Shown here: positions 45,950 to 56,924 of the stretch, in pieces
How the letters are laid out: every line of letters begins with the position of its first letter
How positions within the stretch are numbered: position 1 is the stretch's first letter
Assembly (NCBI GenBank): GCA_013176395.1
Contig: JABMLP010000001.1
Span: 1,612,001 to 1,676,000, forward strand
Length of the DNA stretch: 64,000 nt
Origin: Venturia oleaginea
Taxonomy: Eukaryota > Ascomycota > Dothideomycetes > Venturiales > Venturiaceae
Direction of reading: 5' to 3'
Notes under the pieces: generated by a model
The model's input: the letters and a program-made list of their open reading frames with translations, nothing else
The model's database searches: none
Told to the model about the DNA's origin: nothing
Made by a program: the position numbers and the translations under genes

Positions 45950-46689
45950 TCGTTGTGTTTCTTAGGTAATCTTGACATCTCGTCCTGATACCGCCGCTCC
46001 CTAAAGAGTGCTTCCCCATCCATCAATCCATGCGCGTAAGAGTCTCCAATGATATAAATTATCCCGGTCCTTCTCGGGCGCAATACATAAGGAACACTGA
46101 ATCCATACATTCTCACTGGAAGCTCCTGTTTGTTCGTATCTAGTCTTCTCCATTGCAGAGACACATGCCCCCCTTACGACTCGTAGGGTTCCATCAATAT
46201 CTGATTGCAGTGTACTCAGCCGGGTCTTCCAGTGAACAGCTCTCGAGGGAGTCAATCAAATGTTCGGGCTAATTCACTAGTCTCAGACATCGAGCATGTC
46301 CCGTCGGCGACGCCAGGTATTCGAATGTTGTCGGTGCTGCCAGTGGAGTCACGGCCATACCTGTGTTGCCCTCAATATCTCTTCGCGATTCAACTGGTCT
46401 CTCCAGAGCACCTCCCCTTGTAAGGCGCATATCTTTGAAGCTGAGTCACAAGTCGGTGGTTATTAAACGGGTCAGGGTCTTCTCAGGATCTGCTGTAGGC
46501 CATGCTATGAGTGTACCTGAAGGAGTCGCACAATATACCCATGTCTACTCATTGGAGGACGCGCACTGACTGACTCCTTGACATAGTGCTCGTATATGAA
46601 CCTACACACCGCCATGATTTTTTAAGGGTGCGAATTCCAATGTAGGTATTGTTCTCACTATTGTTTTCGACAGGTAAGTAACCAGTCCC
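45950..46689. other. Intergenic, no gene seen
   Basis: 740 bases after sidJ with only short overlapping frames. It marks the switch from the siderophore cluster to a decayed region. Confidence 0.4.
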
Positions 46690-47972
46690 ATGCTCCATTC
46701 CTTAGAGTTATTACTTGTTTCATCACTAATCTTGGCCCTCTATTCGTATAAGAACACAACTACCAAGAATCCGTTCGGATATCTTGGCGCCAAGATATCT
46801 GACATAAGCAAAGCTCTCAACATCCCCTCGCGGCAAATTACCAACTCAATCTCTCTTATCACCCGTCTACAAAATATGGTAGCTCAGTACAATGTTGGTC
46901 AGGTTCTGAAGGGCCGCTTAAGCTGTTACAGTCTCAGCAAGGAGACCTGCAAGACTGTATGGTCAGCGTCGTAAGTTACCCAATCTGCTAATGCCTAGCT
47001 CTGTGCCGCTCACAATCTACAGGAACGATACTGGAGAGACCGTGATCATCAAAGGAGTTCAGCATGAGATTATTCAAAATGAGCGTGATATTCTCTTAAA
47101 TTCCAAGATAAGGCTCCGATGCGAAGGCTTGTGGATGAGATTGTCCAACCCACGCAGCCTCCAGGTATCGTGCTGGAGCACATGGATGATGATCTCCTGG
47201 AGGCCGGAAAGAAGAAGCGTCTCAATCGTACCGCAATCAAGCACATTGCAAAGACTGTCCTGCAAGCATTGGCTGTTCTTTATAAGGATGGCTATATGTT
47301 GTTCGAATCGTGTTATCACTTTTGTCTATTAGATCGGAAATACTGATCATTCTTCTTGCAGATGTTAAACCAAGCAACATTCTTTGCAATTATAGGAAGC
47401 CTAAACTTCAAGAAAACGAGGCGGGAATTTGGTTCTCTAAGATTCTGCTTGCCGACTTCGGCAGCTGCGTGCCCGTGACATCTGACTATGCCAACGATGG
47501 TGATCTCATTGGCGCGTCCATTTTCAGAAGTCCCGAAGCCAGCCTTGGTTCTGCCTTGGGGGCAGAGCACGGATATCTGGTCTTTTGGTATCATAGTACG
47601 TTAAGGTTCTTGATGTAAATCGCTTCCATGCTAACACAATAATAGCTTATCAGTCTATTTTTCGGCAACTACCATCTCTTCAACCTTCAAGTTGATTTTG
47701 AAGATCCAAAGTTTGATCGCCTAGTCCTTGAGCGCAATCATATTTTCTTTGGCCCTTTCCCTATTTCATACAAAAAGATCGCTCCTCGCGAGAAGCTTAA
47801 CGAGCTGGCCTATATCCACGTTTTGATTGGCACGAATAGAAAATCTTTTCATTTAACCAAAGACCCCGAATTTGAGGACACAGACAAGGCATTCAATATA
47901 AAGATTATGAAAATGAATCCAAGAGACCGACCAAGGGAAGAGGCATTGTTATCAGACGATTGGTTCCGCTAG
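46690..47972 (+). pseudogene. Protein-kinase-like gene with two frameshifts
   Basis: The parts of a fungal kinase-like protein are all present but not in one frame. Exon 46690-46970 has an N-terminal hydrophobic segment and joins 47023 by a 52-base intron (SASNDTGETVIIKGV). At about 47094-47103 one base is missing, and the frame shifts to FQDKAPMRRLVDEI, IVLEHMDDDLL and HIAKTVLQALAVLYKDGY. DVKPSNILCNY follows after an intron whose donor is unclear. Then come LADFGSCVPV, DGDLIGASIFRSPEA, and a second frameshift at about 47549-47562, after which PWGQSTDIWSFGII resumes. A clean 50-base intron (47596-47645) leads to an intact last exon ending in MKMNPRDRPREE and a stop at 47970. Both shifts sit near short A or G runs, so an assembly error cannot be excluded. 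Confidence 0.7.
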
Positions 47973-48496
47973 ATATTCGCAAGGGCTATCAGATACTAAG
48001 ACGAGCGAAGGAAATCCCCTTGTCAGAAGAGCCATGCGGCGAGAACAGAACAGAGTGTATAACCAGAAGCTCGACTGTAGATCCTTGTAGTTTGAAAATA
48101 GCACCCCGTTAAGATAGCTTTGCAGGCACTCCTTAAGGAAAAGTATAAACAAGCTTTTATCGCCGACCAACTGACCTCTCTCGATTTCCTCTTATCGCAG
48201 ACCAGGCATTGACTAGTGGGGCCCGAGAAAGAAACTGCAGTAGTCAGCTTTCTATAGACTATCTCGACTAGGGTGCCTGATCCTAGATAGAACACAAGAC
48301 AGTAAGTAACTTATAACTTTGCTGCTGATTTTGCCAATATAATGAAACCATACCTTTAGCACACTATAGTACGTAACCTCTTTTTGATTAGCGCCTTATC
48401 CCTGGTATGTAAGTAAAATAATGCCCAGCTTAACTTCGGCTCAGTCGCTCACTCTACAATTCTTGTATATTATCACAACCACCAATGTCAACTGTC

Positions 48497-48615
48497 ACGT
48501 ACGGCCATAGAATCAAGAGAACTCGAGTCCCCGTCCGCTCACTCACAGCTAAGCTTGATATCGGCGAACTAGTAGTTGGGTGGGTGACCACCAGCGAATC
48601 CTCGCTGCTGTACGT
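48497..48615 (+). rRNA. rrn5: 5S ribosomal RNA
   Basis: 119 bases matching the fungal 5S layout. The ends ACGTACGGC and GCTGTACGT pair as helix I, with one G-U pair. The internal control regions are present: AGCTAAGC (box A) and GGGTGGGTGACC (box C), within the conserved TAGTAGTTGGGTGGGTGACC and ACCAGCGAATCC. A TTTTT terminator follows at 48615-48619. In most filamentous ascomycetes 5S genes are dispersed singly, as here. The middle varies enough that it could be a divergent or inactive copy. Confidence 0.85.
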
Positions 48616-49973
48616 TTTTGCATTTCTGCTACTCGCATGGAGGCGGTGAAGATTCATTCCTTTTTCTTCGGTAGGCAGGGAGCGGGCAATGAGACTGAGA
48701 GTGTGAGTTTTGTTCTAGCTGTAACAATAGAAGAAGACAATGACAATTTTATCTTTAGGTTTCGCTCAAACACTAACCGATTATAGATACCTAAGAGTTT
48801 TAGAGATTCAAGCTCTATATTTGAGTAAGATGGATGAAAGTGCGCCTTTCTTTCAAGTAAGTTCTACAAACTGCGTGCACTACTATTCCGACGGTATTTC
48901 TCCGATTTTCTTTCGAGACCGTTGGTTGTGCTCTGCGAGACCTTGCGAAAATTCTGGACGCGCTGTAACCGAGCATAATAGATGAAAACGAAGGAAATGA
49001 TCCCGATCAGCGGGGAAATATGGCTGATCGTGTTGCTAACCAAAAGACTCCGAGGATCGAAGATCGGATTTAATATACGTGTTCAGGCTGAGATCTTCAG
49101 GGACACGAGCGTTGCGATTTTGTATCTGAAGTTGGAACAACACCAAATGTGAGAGGTAAACTGAGGTAAGATATCGATTCAATGAGTGACTGCATGCCCT
49201 CAAACCGAGTGGAAAATGAGGGCTATATATACACTATTGAAAGTACTGAAATAGGTTCTGATGGCTCGGTCGGTCTTGAGGCCGCCGGAGATATCACCAT
49301 ATTGCACCATATTACACCATATTGCAACATTTTGACGTTCCAAGTATTGAAGAGAGACTATTTAGATATAAATATAGAAATAGGATGAGTGGGTCTATTC
49401 TCTATATATACTTGAAAGAGCCCCAAGCGCTTAAGACGGGCGATTTGGACAATCTATTAGATAGAGAAATTGGTGTGCTTTGCCGCCCCATGAAGACTTG
49501 TAACAGGAGCTGACTTTTGGTTTTGCAGTAAACCTCTTGTAAGCGATTCGATTTCTTCCGGTCTCGTCGGGGTAAAATTCTTTTAACATGTTACACGTGG
49601 AGCTATATCGAAGGTTAAATAAAAACCACTGAGCATCATACAATAATCCATTATGGAACTAGTTATTTGATGATTTCTCTTCTTAAAGAAGTCATGCCCA
49701 TTACCTCGCCCACAATCGACTCAAATCGAATATTCCCTTGAGCTTGAAGCAGGCCTGAAGTACTCAGATTATAATATCACCAAGAACAACCAGCGTATCG
49801 CCAGATCTCATGCTAGAGAAATCGCGCCTTGACTATTTATCTCAAGCGTTGGACACATTACTATCGTCCCACAAACCTAAAGCCTCCTGTTGATAGTCCA
49901 GAAGCCCCAAATCCGGCGAATGAAGGCCGCAGGGGAGATGGCATCATATTTGCCAAAGCTAATTCCAAAGCCT
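48616..49973. other. Gene-poor decayed stretch with a dispersed repeat copy
   Basis: About 1.4 kb without a gene. 49121-49261 is similar to 62654-62767. A short ACCATATTGC repeat (three 10-base units) lies at about 49297-49326. Frames are short and AT-rich. Confidence 0.4.
49121..49261 (+). repeat. Dispersed repeat, copy 1
   Basis: Similar in the same orientation to 62654-62767. Shared blocks are TGTATCTGAAG, GGAACAACAC, a 17-base identity (TCAATGAGTGACTGCAT), GAGTGGAA, ATGAGGGCTAT and ATAGGTTCTGA. Copy 1 has about 23 extra bases near 49148-49171. Confidence 0.7.
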
Positions 49974-50749
49974 TCACTGGAATGAGATCTTTGTGCATTC
50001 GATTACCGCAAAGATATTGAGAACGCCTGCGCCAAGCTCGGGGAGCTCAATCATCAAATCTTTGAATTTCCCATCCGTCGCGAACTCTTCCTTTGCGTGG
50101 AGGCTCGCGAAGCCCGAGAGGTTCTGTATCAAGGAATCGTCGGTGCCGGTGTTGTTGTAGACTTCTCGAATGGCGTTGTGTAAATATGAGTTCTGCTTTG
50201 TTGGACCTAAGTTGTGTTCAATGTTTGTCTTCGCGAGATCACGGAGACCTTTGATGCCATATATCTCGGCGATGATGTATACTTGGATGTGACCGATTAT
50301 CTTGGAGTCAACGCATGCACCTTTGAGTCCTTTGGAGTTCTCCTCTTCTTCTGTGAGCACGCTATATCTATGACTGTAAAGTCATTCGATCAAGGCGTTG
50401 ACGGCCAAGAGGGTATCATCGACCAGTTCGATATGGGTCATTTTAACATTCTGGTACTGCGGTCAGTATGGTTGTTCCATTCTGAGTGATTATCAAACTC
50501 ACCTCGTGGACGGTCTTCTTCTCCTATTCTTCCTTACATGCATTTTCTAGGAACTTGCATTGTGGGCAGACGACAATTTTATGGACTCAGAAGTTGGTAC
50601 CACTACATTCTATGAGGAGGTCGGAGTACTGATGATCGCGGAGACAGCTGGACCTGTTAGTAAAGGCGATTGGGTCAGGCCTATTTTGTGTCTACGTACC
50701 AAACTACGGCGGCTTGCGGGGTTTCGGCGCGTGGTTCGTGGATTGCCAT
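49974..50749 (-). pseudogene. BTB/POZ-domain gene inactivated by three nonsense codons
   Basis: The exon structure is intact: 50749-50700, 50653-50503 and 50450-49974, with 46- and 52-base introns, GT...AG ends and correct phases. The product would be 225 residues. The start MAIHEPRAETPQ and DHQYSDLLIECSGTNF then VHKIVVCPQCKFLENACKEE are a BTB core, and VYIIAEIYGIKGLRDLAK is the usual helix after it. In-frame stops occur at 50587-50589 (TGA), 50524-50526 (TAG) and 50383-50385 (TGA). They sit where one would expect basic/Gln codons and a Trp (ALIE-stop-LYSHRY). All three can be explained by C-to-T or G-to-A changes. Fungal BTB proteins of this size are common and of unknown role. Confidence 0.75.
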
Positions 50750-51510
50750 TTGGATAGCTGATGTTGAAACGATTGAAGAAAGATGAGCGAGAAGATGGAA
50801 GAGTGGAAAACGGTCGATTATGTACACGCAGACAGCATAATGTTAGCGGACACGATGCATGGTCAACACTGCTATATCAACATGATCTTTGATGTTGGTC
50901 GGTGAATTTTGGACAACACAAGGCAGAGTGTTGTTTAACACCTCTTTTTCTACTCTTGAACCCGTAGGAACCGAGCGTTTCTGCATCCAGAATCTCGTAT
51001 GCTTGATATACGCTGACGCTTCATACAAGCCAATTCTGTATTGCACTCTGAACGGGACCGTGACCGACTCGAGCGTCCTAACAAACAAGCCTCGAACCTT
51101 CCACTATAATACAAAGATATGTACTTTCCTCTCTCTGACCCAACGCGTAGCTGGCAATTGGGACCACTGAGGTTGAAATTGACTTTGCAGCCTTGCGGGG
51201 GACACGCCTTCCTCGGATGGGCTGGAATAGAATGAACATCGCCAATCACTTCGAAACAATGTGTGAAACATCCAACCACAACAACACTTACGCATGATAT
51301 TGATTCTCACTTTATTTTTCAAACACGCGCCGCCACTATTCTCAACACCAGCTTGCAAGGCTGTACACTGACCCCTCACGAAGGGAAATAGCGTTCGCAA
51401 TATCAAACCTCAGACCGAAGCCCGAAGCGACTGTTCCTTGCCCACTCCGGAATAGCAGCTGAGGATCTGTTCTTTGCCATAGTACGTGCAACCTCACGAT
51501 CGTGGACACT
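50750..51510. other. Intergenic between the BTB pseudogene and the E2 gene
   Basis: 760 bases of divergent promoter space. Only short shadow-like frames are present. Confidence 0.4.
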
Positions 51511-54500
51511 ATGTCGCTCCCAAACGAAAAGGATATGGAGGAAAAGATGCGCCAGGATCTCCCTCAAATGTTGGATCAGCAGACAGATACCAGTACATCT
51601 CCGCCAGGCCCACCAGTCCCTTCCAGCCCGCCAGGTCCTCCGGGTTACAACAAAGCTCTGCCATCCTTCGGTTCGACGCAACACCAACCTCCCAATCTAC
51701 CACCGTTTAGTCCAGCATTCTCGGATACCTTCAGATTGGGTAAACACGAGAATCACCCGCTGCAGTCGTATCCCGGTAGCTCTTACCCGCCTGCTCCGCC
51801 AGTTTCACATGGACATATGCAGGCACCGGGCTCAAATTCAGCTGGAAACATGTTGCTAGGCCTGCATGAACATGCACCCAATATAGGCCCTTCTATATCT
51901 GGCCGGTCTCAAGTCCTTCCCACCTCGGGGGATGAGAGTAGGAAAGGTATACGTGAATTACAGGATGCTTTCGATGCGTTCGATGCGTTCGGTGCGGAAA
52001 CCGCGCCAGAAGCTGTCCCTACGTGGCCGACGACGTCTTACTTTGGATCTGATGAGAAATTCGCTATTAGCCTTGCGGACGAGATCGACGAACAAAATGC
52101 CAATCCAATTGCAACATCCACCAAATCTCCTGCAGCTCCATCGCAAAACTCGTCTGTAGAAGCAGACGAGATATGTGCGCGACACCTGCAAGCAGAGCTG
52201 GACGCTGGTGGTCTTCACCGCACAGGGGCTGACCGCCACAACACGTCCCAGCCGAATGAGGAACAAACCGTTGAGATTGATCTTGAGAAAGATGCAAAGC
52301 TGCTACGCGCCTTTGGACAGCAAACTTTGAAGAAAGAGTGTGCCAACTGCGAGGAGCGCCTGTTGTACTGCGAGAAGGACGTAATCTATTTGACAAAGAG
52401 ATGGCTTGAAACACAAGGTAAGCATATTTTACATGGAACACTTACGTGTAAGGTGATTCTCTTCCGATCTTGTCGGGAATTTTGCACTCGCAATGCATTC
52501 AGAGGCTTGCTTCTTGACTGGAAGTACTGAAAGTTTTCTGGCAATATTGAGCAGGAACATCGGCAGTGATTTTGGAGGCTTCATCTCGATTTGGTGACTC
52601 GTATTTTGGTTAATACAAACGCACTAACAGCCACCTAGGTCGAGTTGACTCCGTCTTACAGTGCGACAAATGCTCAGAGCATACTTGCATCGGCTGTGGC
52701 AAGCTGCACAAGCCCTACAAGCCCATCAGCTCTACCAAAGACCCCAGCAAGGAGGTGGATATCACATTGTGCTGCCATGACGGCCGTCTATTTCTGATAT
52801 GGGTGCTCTTATGTGCCGCTGAACATCAAAAGCATACTCAGGCACCACGTGGAGTCAACAGAAATCCAGCCAATCGCAGATGTGGCGTTCGACCCTCCAA
52901 TGGCACAGGCTACGAGGGAATTGGCCGCCTTGACACTGTTCTTGACGATTTCCTCGCTCCACGGGGCCGTGCTGCCACAAAATCTGTTGCCACGCCGAAA
53001 AACAATAACGAAGACCTCTTGTTGACTCAAGTTTACTCTGCTTTGGCCAAGCTCCTACCGTCACCTACGAATACTGGCCACCCTTTTGACCTCAAGCCAC
53101 CAAAAGTCCTGGCAATGATGGTCAAACGGAGCCCGGTCCTGGAAAAGACGGTAAATCTTCTCAGGAATGATTCTTTAGATGATATGACACATCGATATAA
53201 GCTGTACAGAGCCCTTCTTAGCTTTGTAGAACGCTTAGCAAGTCATTCCGCCACTGCTCAGACTGTTTTCAGTCCAGGAGTTGTATATCCTGCCCATGCG
53301 GGGCTACTTTCTGCTTCGTTTGACGATAATCGGTATACTCCCAGCAATGAGAAGGGAAAATTCAAGGCCGAGACGTGTCGTGCGCTATCAGAGGTGGCTT
53401 TACAGCTGGAGATCCCGGGGCGGAAGATGCTTCACTATTCGAAAGCGGCCGAGGACGATTTCGGGACCACTGAGGGCATGAACATGCTCAGTATTTGTAG
53501 AGAGGTCTGCAAACTGGCGGATATCTTGAAGGTCAATCGGCAGTCTCGCGGCAATGATCCCGGCTACAAAGGCAAAGGAAAGGAACCCGTCAGACCTCAA
53601 GAAGATTTGTCGAAATGGCCCGGAGAACATTGTGTGGATGAAGTTCCTGAAGACATATTCTCGAAGAGCTACTACTTCTGGGGAGAGGCTTCAAAGAACC
53701 AAGGCATCCCTCCTAGAGGAAAACTGAAGAGCTTGATGACTGAACTAGCGAAATTACAAACCGCACTTCCCCCAGGCATATACGTCCGCTTCGGGTCTTC
53801 CCATTTTGACATGATGAAAGTCATCATTGTTGGGCCTAATGGCAGTCCCTACGAGGGTGGATTATTCGAATTCGACCTGTGGTGCCCCTTCAACTATCCA
53901 AATGACCCACCGATAATGCAATTCAAGACAACTGGCGGCGGCCGTGCTCACTTCAACCCAAATCTCTATCAAAATGGCCAAGTCTGCCTGTCTCTAATAG
54001 GCACCTGGTCGAGTGGTCAACCCTGGGTCGCGGCTGGACCCAACAAGTCCACCCTCTTGCAGCTCTTCACCTCTATCCAAGGCATGATCTTCTGCTCTGA
54101 GCCTTGGTACAACGAACCTGGCCGTGAGGCCCACTCAAATCATGCAGCTTCAGCGGACTACAATAGGATCATTCAGAGTCTCACAATAACCCATGCTCTT
54201 ACTAGCTGGCTCCTGCCTGGCAATGTCAACGACTTAGTTTGGCATGAGGTCATTGAGAACCATTTCCGGTTCAACGGTGACGCAATTCTCAAATCAGTGC
54301 GAGCATGGTCGAAAGGAGCAGAGGAACACGTGAAGAATCTGGCAGAGGAACATGTGAAGAATCTCGCAGAGGAACATGCGAAGCATCTGCCAGCTCCGGC
54401 TATACCAACGGTTCCGAGAGACATGCCAATCACCTGGGACTTTGCATGCAAACTCCTGAACGCGCACCACCCTCCACTGGGCGGAGTGGCTGTGAAGATC

Positions 54501-54614
54501 CCGGGCTTGGTCAAGGAGTTTGAGAAGACAATGCAGTCCACCTTTGGAGTCGGTATTGTTTTGGGCACACCCGGCCCGGCTGGTGAGAGGAAACAGAAGT
54601 CTGAAGGAGCATAA
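51511..54614 (+). CDS. Large E2 ubiquitin-conjugating protein
   Basis: Exons are 51511-52417 and 52639-54614 (221-base intron, phase 1), giving 960 residues. The ATG at 51511 is used; the frame upstream has no ATG. The N-terminal 230 residues are Pro/Ser/Gly-rich and disordered. Next is a Cys-rich patch that looks zinc-binding: CANCEERLLYC, CDKCSEHTCIGCGK and TLCCHDG. A helical middle follows. The UBC domain occupies roughly residues 680-860, with VIIVGPNGSPYEGGLFEFDL, FNYPNDPP, and the catalytic Cys in NGQVCLSLIGTWSSG near residue 750. This resembles the UBC domain of the BIRC6/UBE2O group of very large E2 or E2/E3 enzymes. An AEEHVKNL repeat lies near the C-terminus. It probably attaches ubiquitin or a ubiquitin-like protein; substrates are unknown. 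Confidence 0.85.
54318..54389 (+). repeat. 24-base coding repeat, three units
   Basis: Three tandem units of 24 bases encoding AEEHVKNL, AEEHVKNL and AEEHAKHL in the E2 gene. They would form a short charged helix. Confidence 0.85.
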
Positions 54615-56924
54615 TTGGGCGTCGGGATTGTTGAAAGGGTGTCTTCGCGTTTGTTGTACGCGAATTGAGAGCGAGAGGGCATTTTTTTCTGGCGAGATTC
54701 CATCTTTAAGTTGCCAGCATTCGCTGTATGTATTAGCAGAGCTAATACATTCTAATGAATTTGAGTTATACTCAAATATCCTGCCCCGCGAGTCGCGACC
54801 TGTTCCTTTCCATTTGCATACCCTTGTTTGGGTTCATGATGGAATTTTGACTCCTTCAATCATTGATCGGGCTTTCTCGACTTTGCTTCGTTATGTCTCC
54901 TCTGATATGGAGGATGGCGATGGCGTATCAGGTCATCACTACGCCCCCTGTTACCATCAGCTTCTTCATCTTTCACGATAATGAAGCTACAACAAGCCTG
55001 TCTGCTTGTAGACGGGCTACGAAATAGTACGAATGTTGCCGCATTTTAAGAGCGTTCCTTAAATCCGAGATGGAGAAAAATAAACTTCTGGAAATTTCGA
55101 AAATTGTTTGACTGTGATTTAGCGATATCGATTTTGTCCTCCGAGTGGTATTCATCGTAAAGTAAGTGGGGTGAAGACGTGAATGCGCCCTGATGAATCT
55201 CATACGATACTTCTAGTGTAAGCTAGCAACTGTGATTCTGACCACAGCTTATGTAATGCTCATATGCCTGTTGCCATGGCCATTCCCAAACCCACTGCAG
55301 TCTTCAAGCTTCATCGCCTCGACCCGCCCGATGCAATTTTTCGCTCACTACAGCGCCAATAGCACAACTGTTGCGATGGGATAGAGCTCTCCAGCTAGCC
55401 GTTATTGCATGCCTTACAGTGTAGCGTTCGAACATAGCTTCGAGCACTCCTCTTCGGTCCTGGACACTTTGTGCGAAAAGACCTTCGCCTACCTCCTCAG
55501 CGGCCTGTATCGCCATTTGCTCACGACATGGGATCAGTCGAGCCCTAGCTCTCGCACGCCGTCCGCTACCTCAGATCTTTCGCGCACGACTAGAATCTAT
55601 GGCACCGAGGTTCTCGCGTCACGCGTCATGGTCTGAAGGAGCAGATGCAGCTGCAAAGACAACGCAAATGTTAGCGGCGAGTTGAAGCTAAAGGGCGACT
55701 TAGAGTAAGCAATAACGCGTCTTGCTATTCAGTATCGTTGAAGCTAATACCTTGCAGAATCCATTCATTGAAAGCCTCACCAACCAAGACACTTTTCCTC
55801 AGCCCGGCCCGACGATGAAGAGAGAAATATACACCAGCTCACTGTTGGCACAAACACATTCCACATGGTACAGGCTTAGTAAATTGGCATGGTCGAACTT
55901 CAAGAGACATTGTTCAGCAACAAGAACCCTCTTGTTTTAGGGTAGGTGTCCCACTTCGGACTACACCAGAAGACGTTTGGACGGCTCTGCAGAAGTATAC
56001 ACACTCTCTACAGCGCGAAATACGAATCGACAGGCTTGTTCTGGACATTGATGATGCGGTTGTTGATGCAGTTCTTCAAAAGCCGTTGACATCAATCGAT
56101 CCATCCTTGAGATTCTTGGTTGGTAAGGACGACAACTCCAGCCGTATAAGGCGTTGTCATCCTGCAATCATATCTTCCCACCACACAGAGTAAGTTACGG
56201 CAGCCCTTCGCGCAAAAGGTGCGATGGCTGCATCTCCCGGATTAAGGCTGGGTGTGTTTCTCAAGGTCAGTGCCTATTCTACGATTGATGGCACAATCTT
56301 CTCGCTTTTTTCAGATCAGGTTTCCACGCTGAGATATTCTCGGCCCCAAAAGCTGTTCTCATCGATCCGTGAAGAGAGGAATGGTACTGGACGGCCATAT
56401 ACTAGTGTCCGCATCCGGGGCGAGAGCGGGGCTGTGAGTAGTGCAAAGCAGGTCCTAAATACACTTATGTAAAGCATTTAGACTGCCTTGACGTCCAATC
56501 TAAGAAACCAATGATTCCAGGGGGAGTGCTGGAGCTCTAGTGTGATGTGCATGATTGTAATCGCCTTCAGGCAGACAGATCAACAGACCTCTTACGGCAA
56601 TTTGTGTGTATGGTCTAGCACACAGAACCTGTCCCTGTCGCCGGCAACGGGCGACCTGTGAATATTTAGAGTTCTTTTTCTCTGTATCACCAGGATGCCG
56701 CAGTAGGCAGCGCCTGTTCATCGATCTTCAGGGCTAGAAGTAATAACGGGCTCAATCCCTTGCACTTAGTGGACACGCAAGCTTGTACGCAATTCAAAAG
56801 AGGCTTGTTTTACCAGACACAACATGACATCACTGCAGTAAATCTCAAGATTGTATAAGTCTCCCGCGATAAGATTAGGATTCCATGATACATCCACTCA
56901 AGCTTTTTCCAAGACATTAATACA
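54615..56924. other. Intergenic with one unexplained open frame
   Basis: 2.3 kb without a confident gene. A frame is open on the plus strand from 55819 to the stop at 56191-56193 (124 codons) but has no ATG near its start. Its second half reads like real protein (VPLRTTPEDVWTALQKYTHS, LVLDIDDAVVDAVLQKP). It may be an internal exon or a relic. The rest is short frames. Confidence 0.35.

Noticed and set aside
47641..47972. GATA-like sites inside the kinase-like gene (TTATCAGTC, TTATCAGAC)
   Set aside because: Each deviates from ATCWGATAA and lies in coding sequence.
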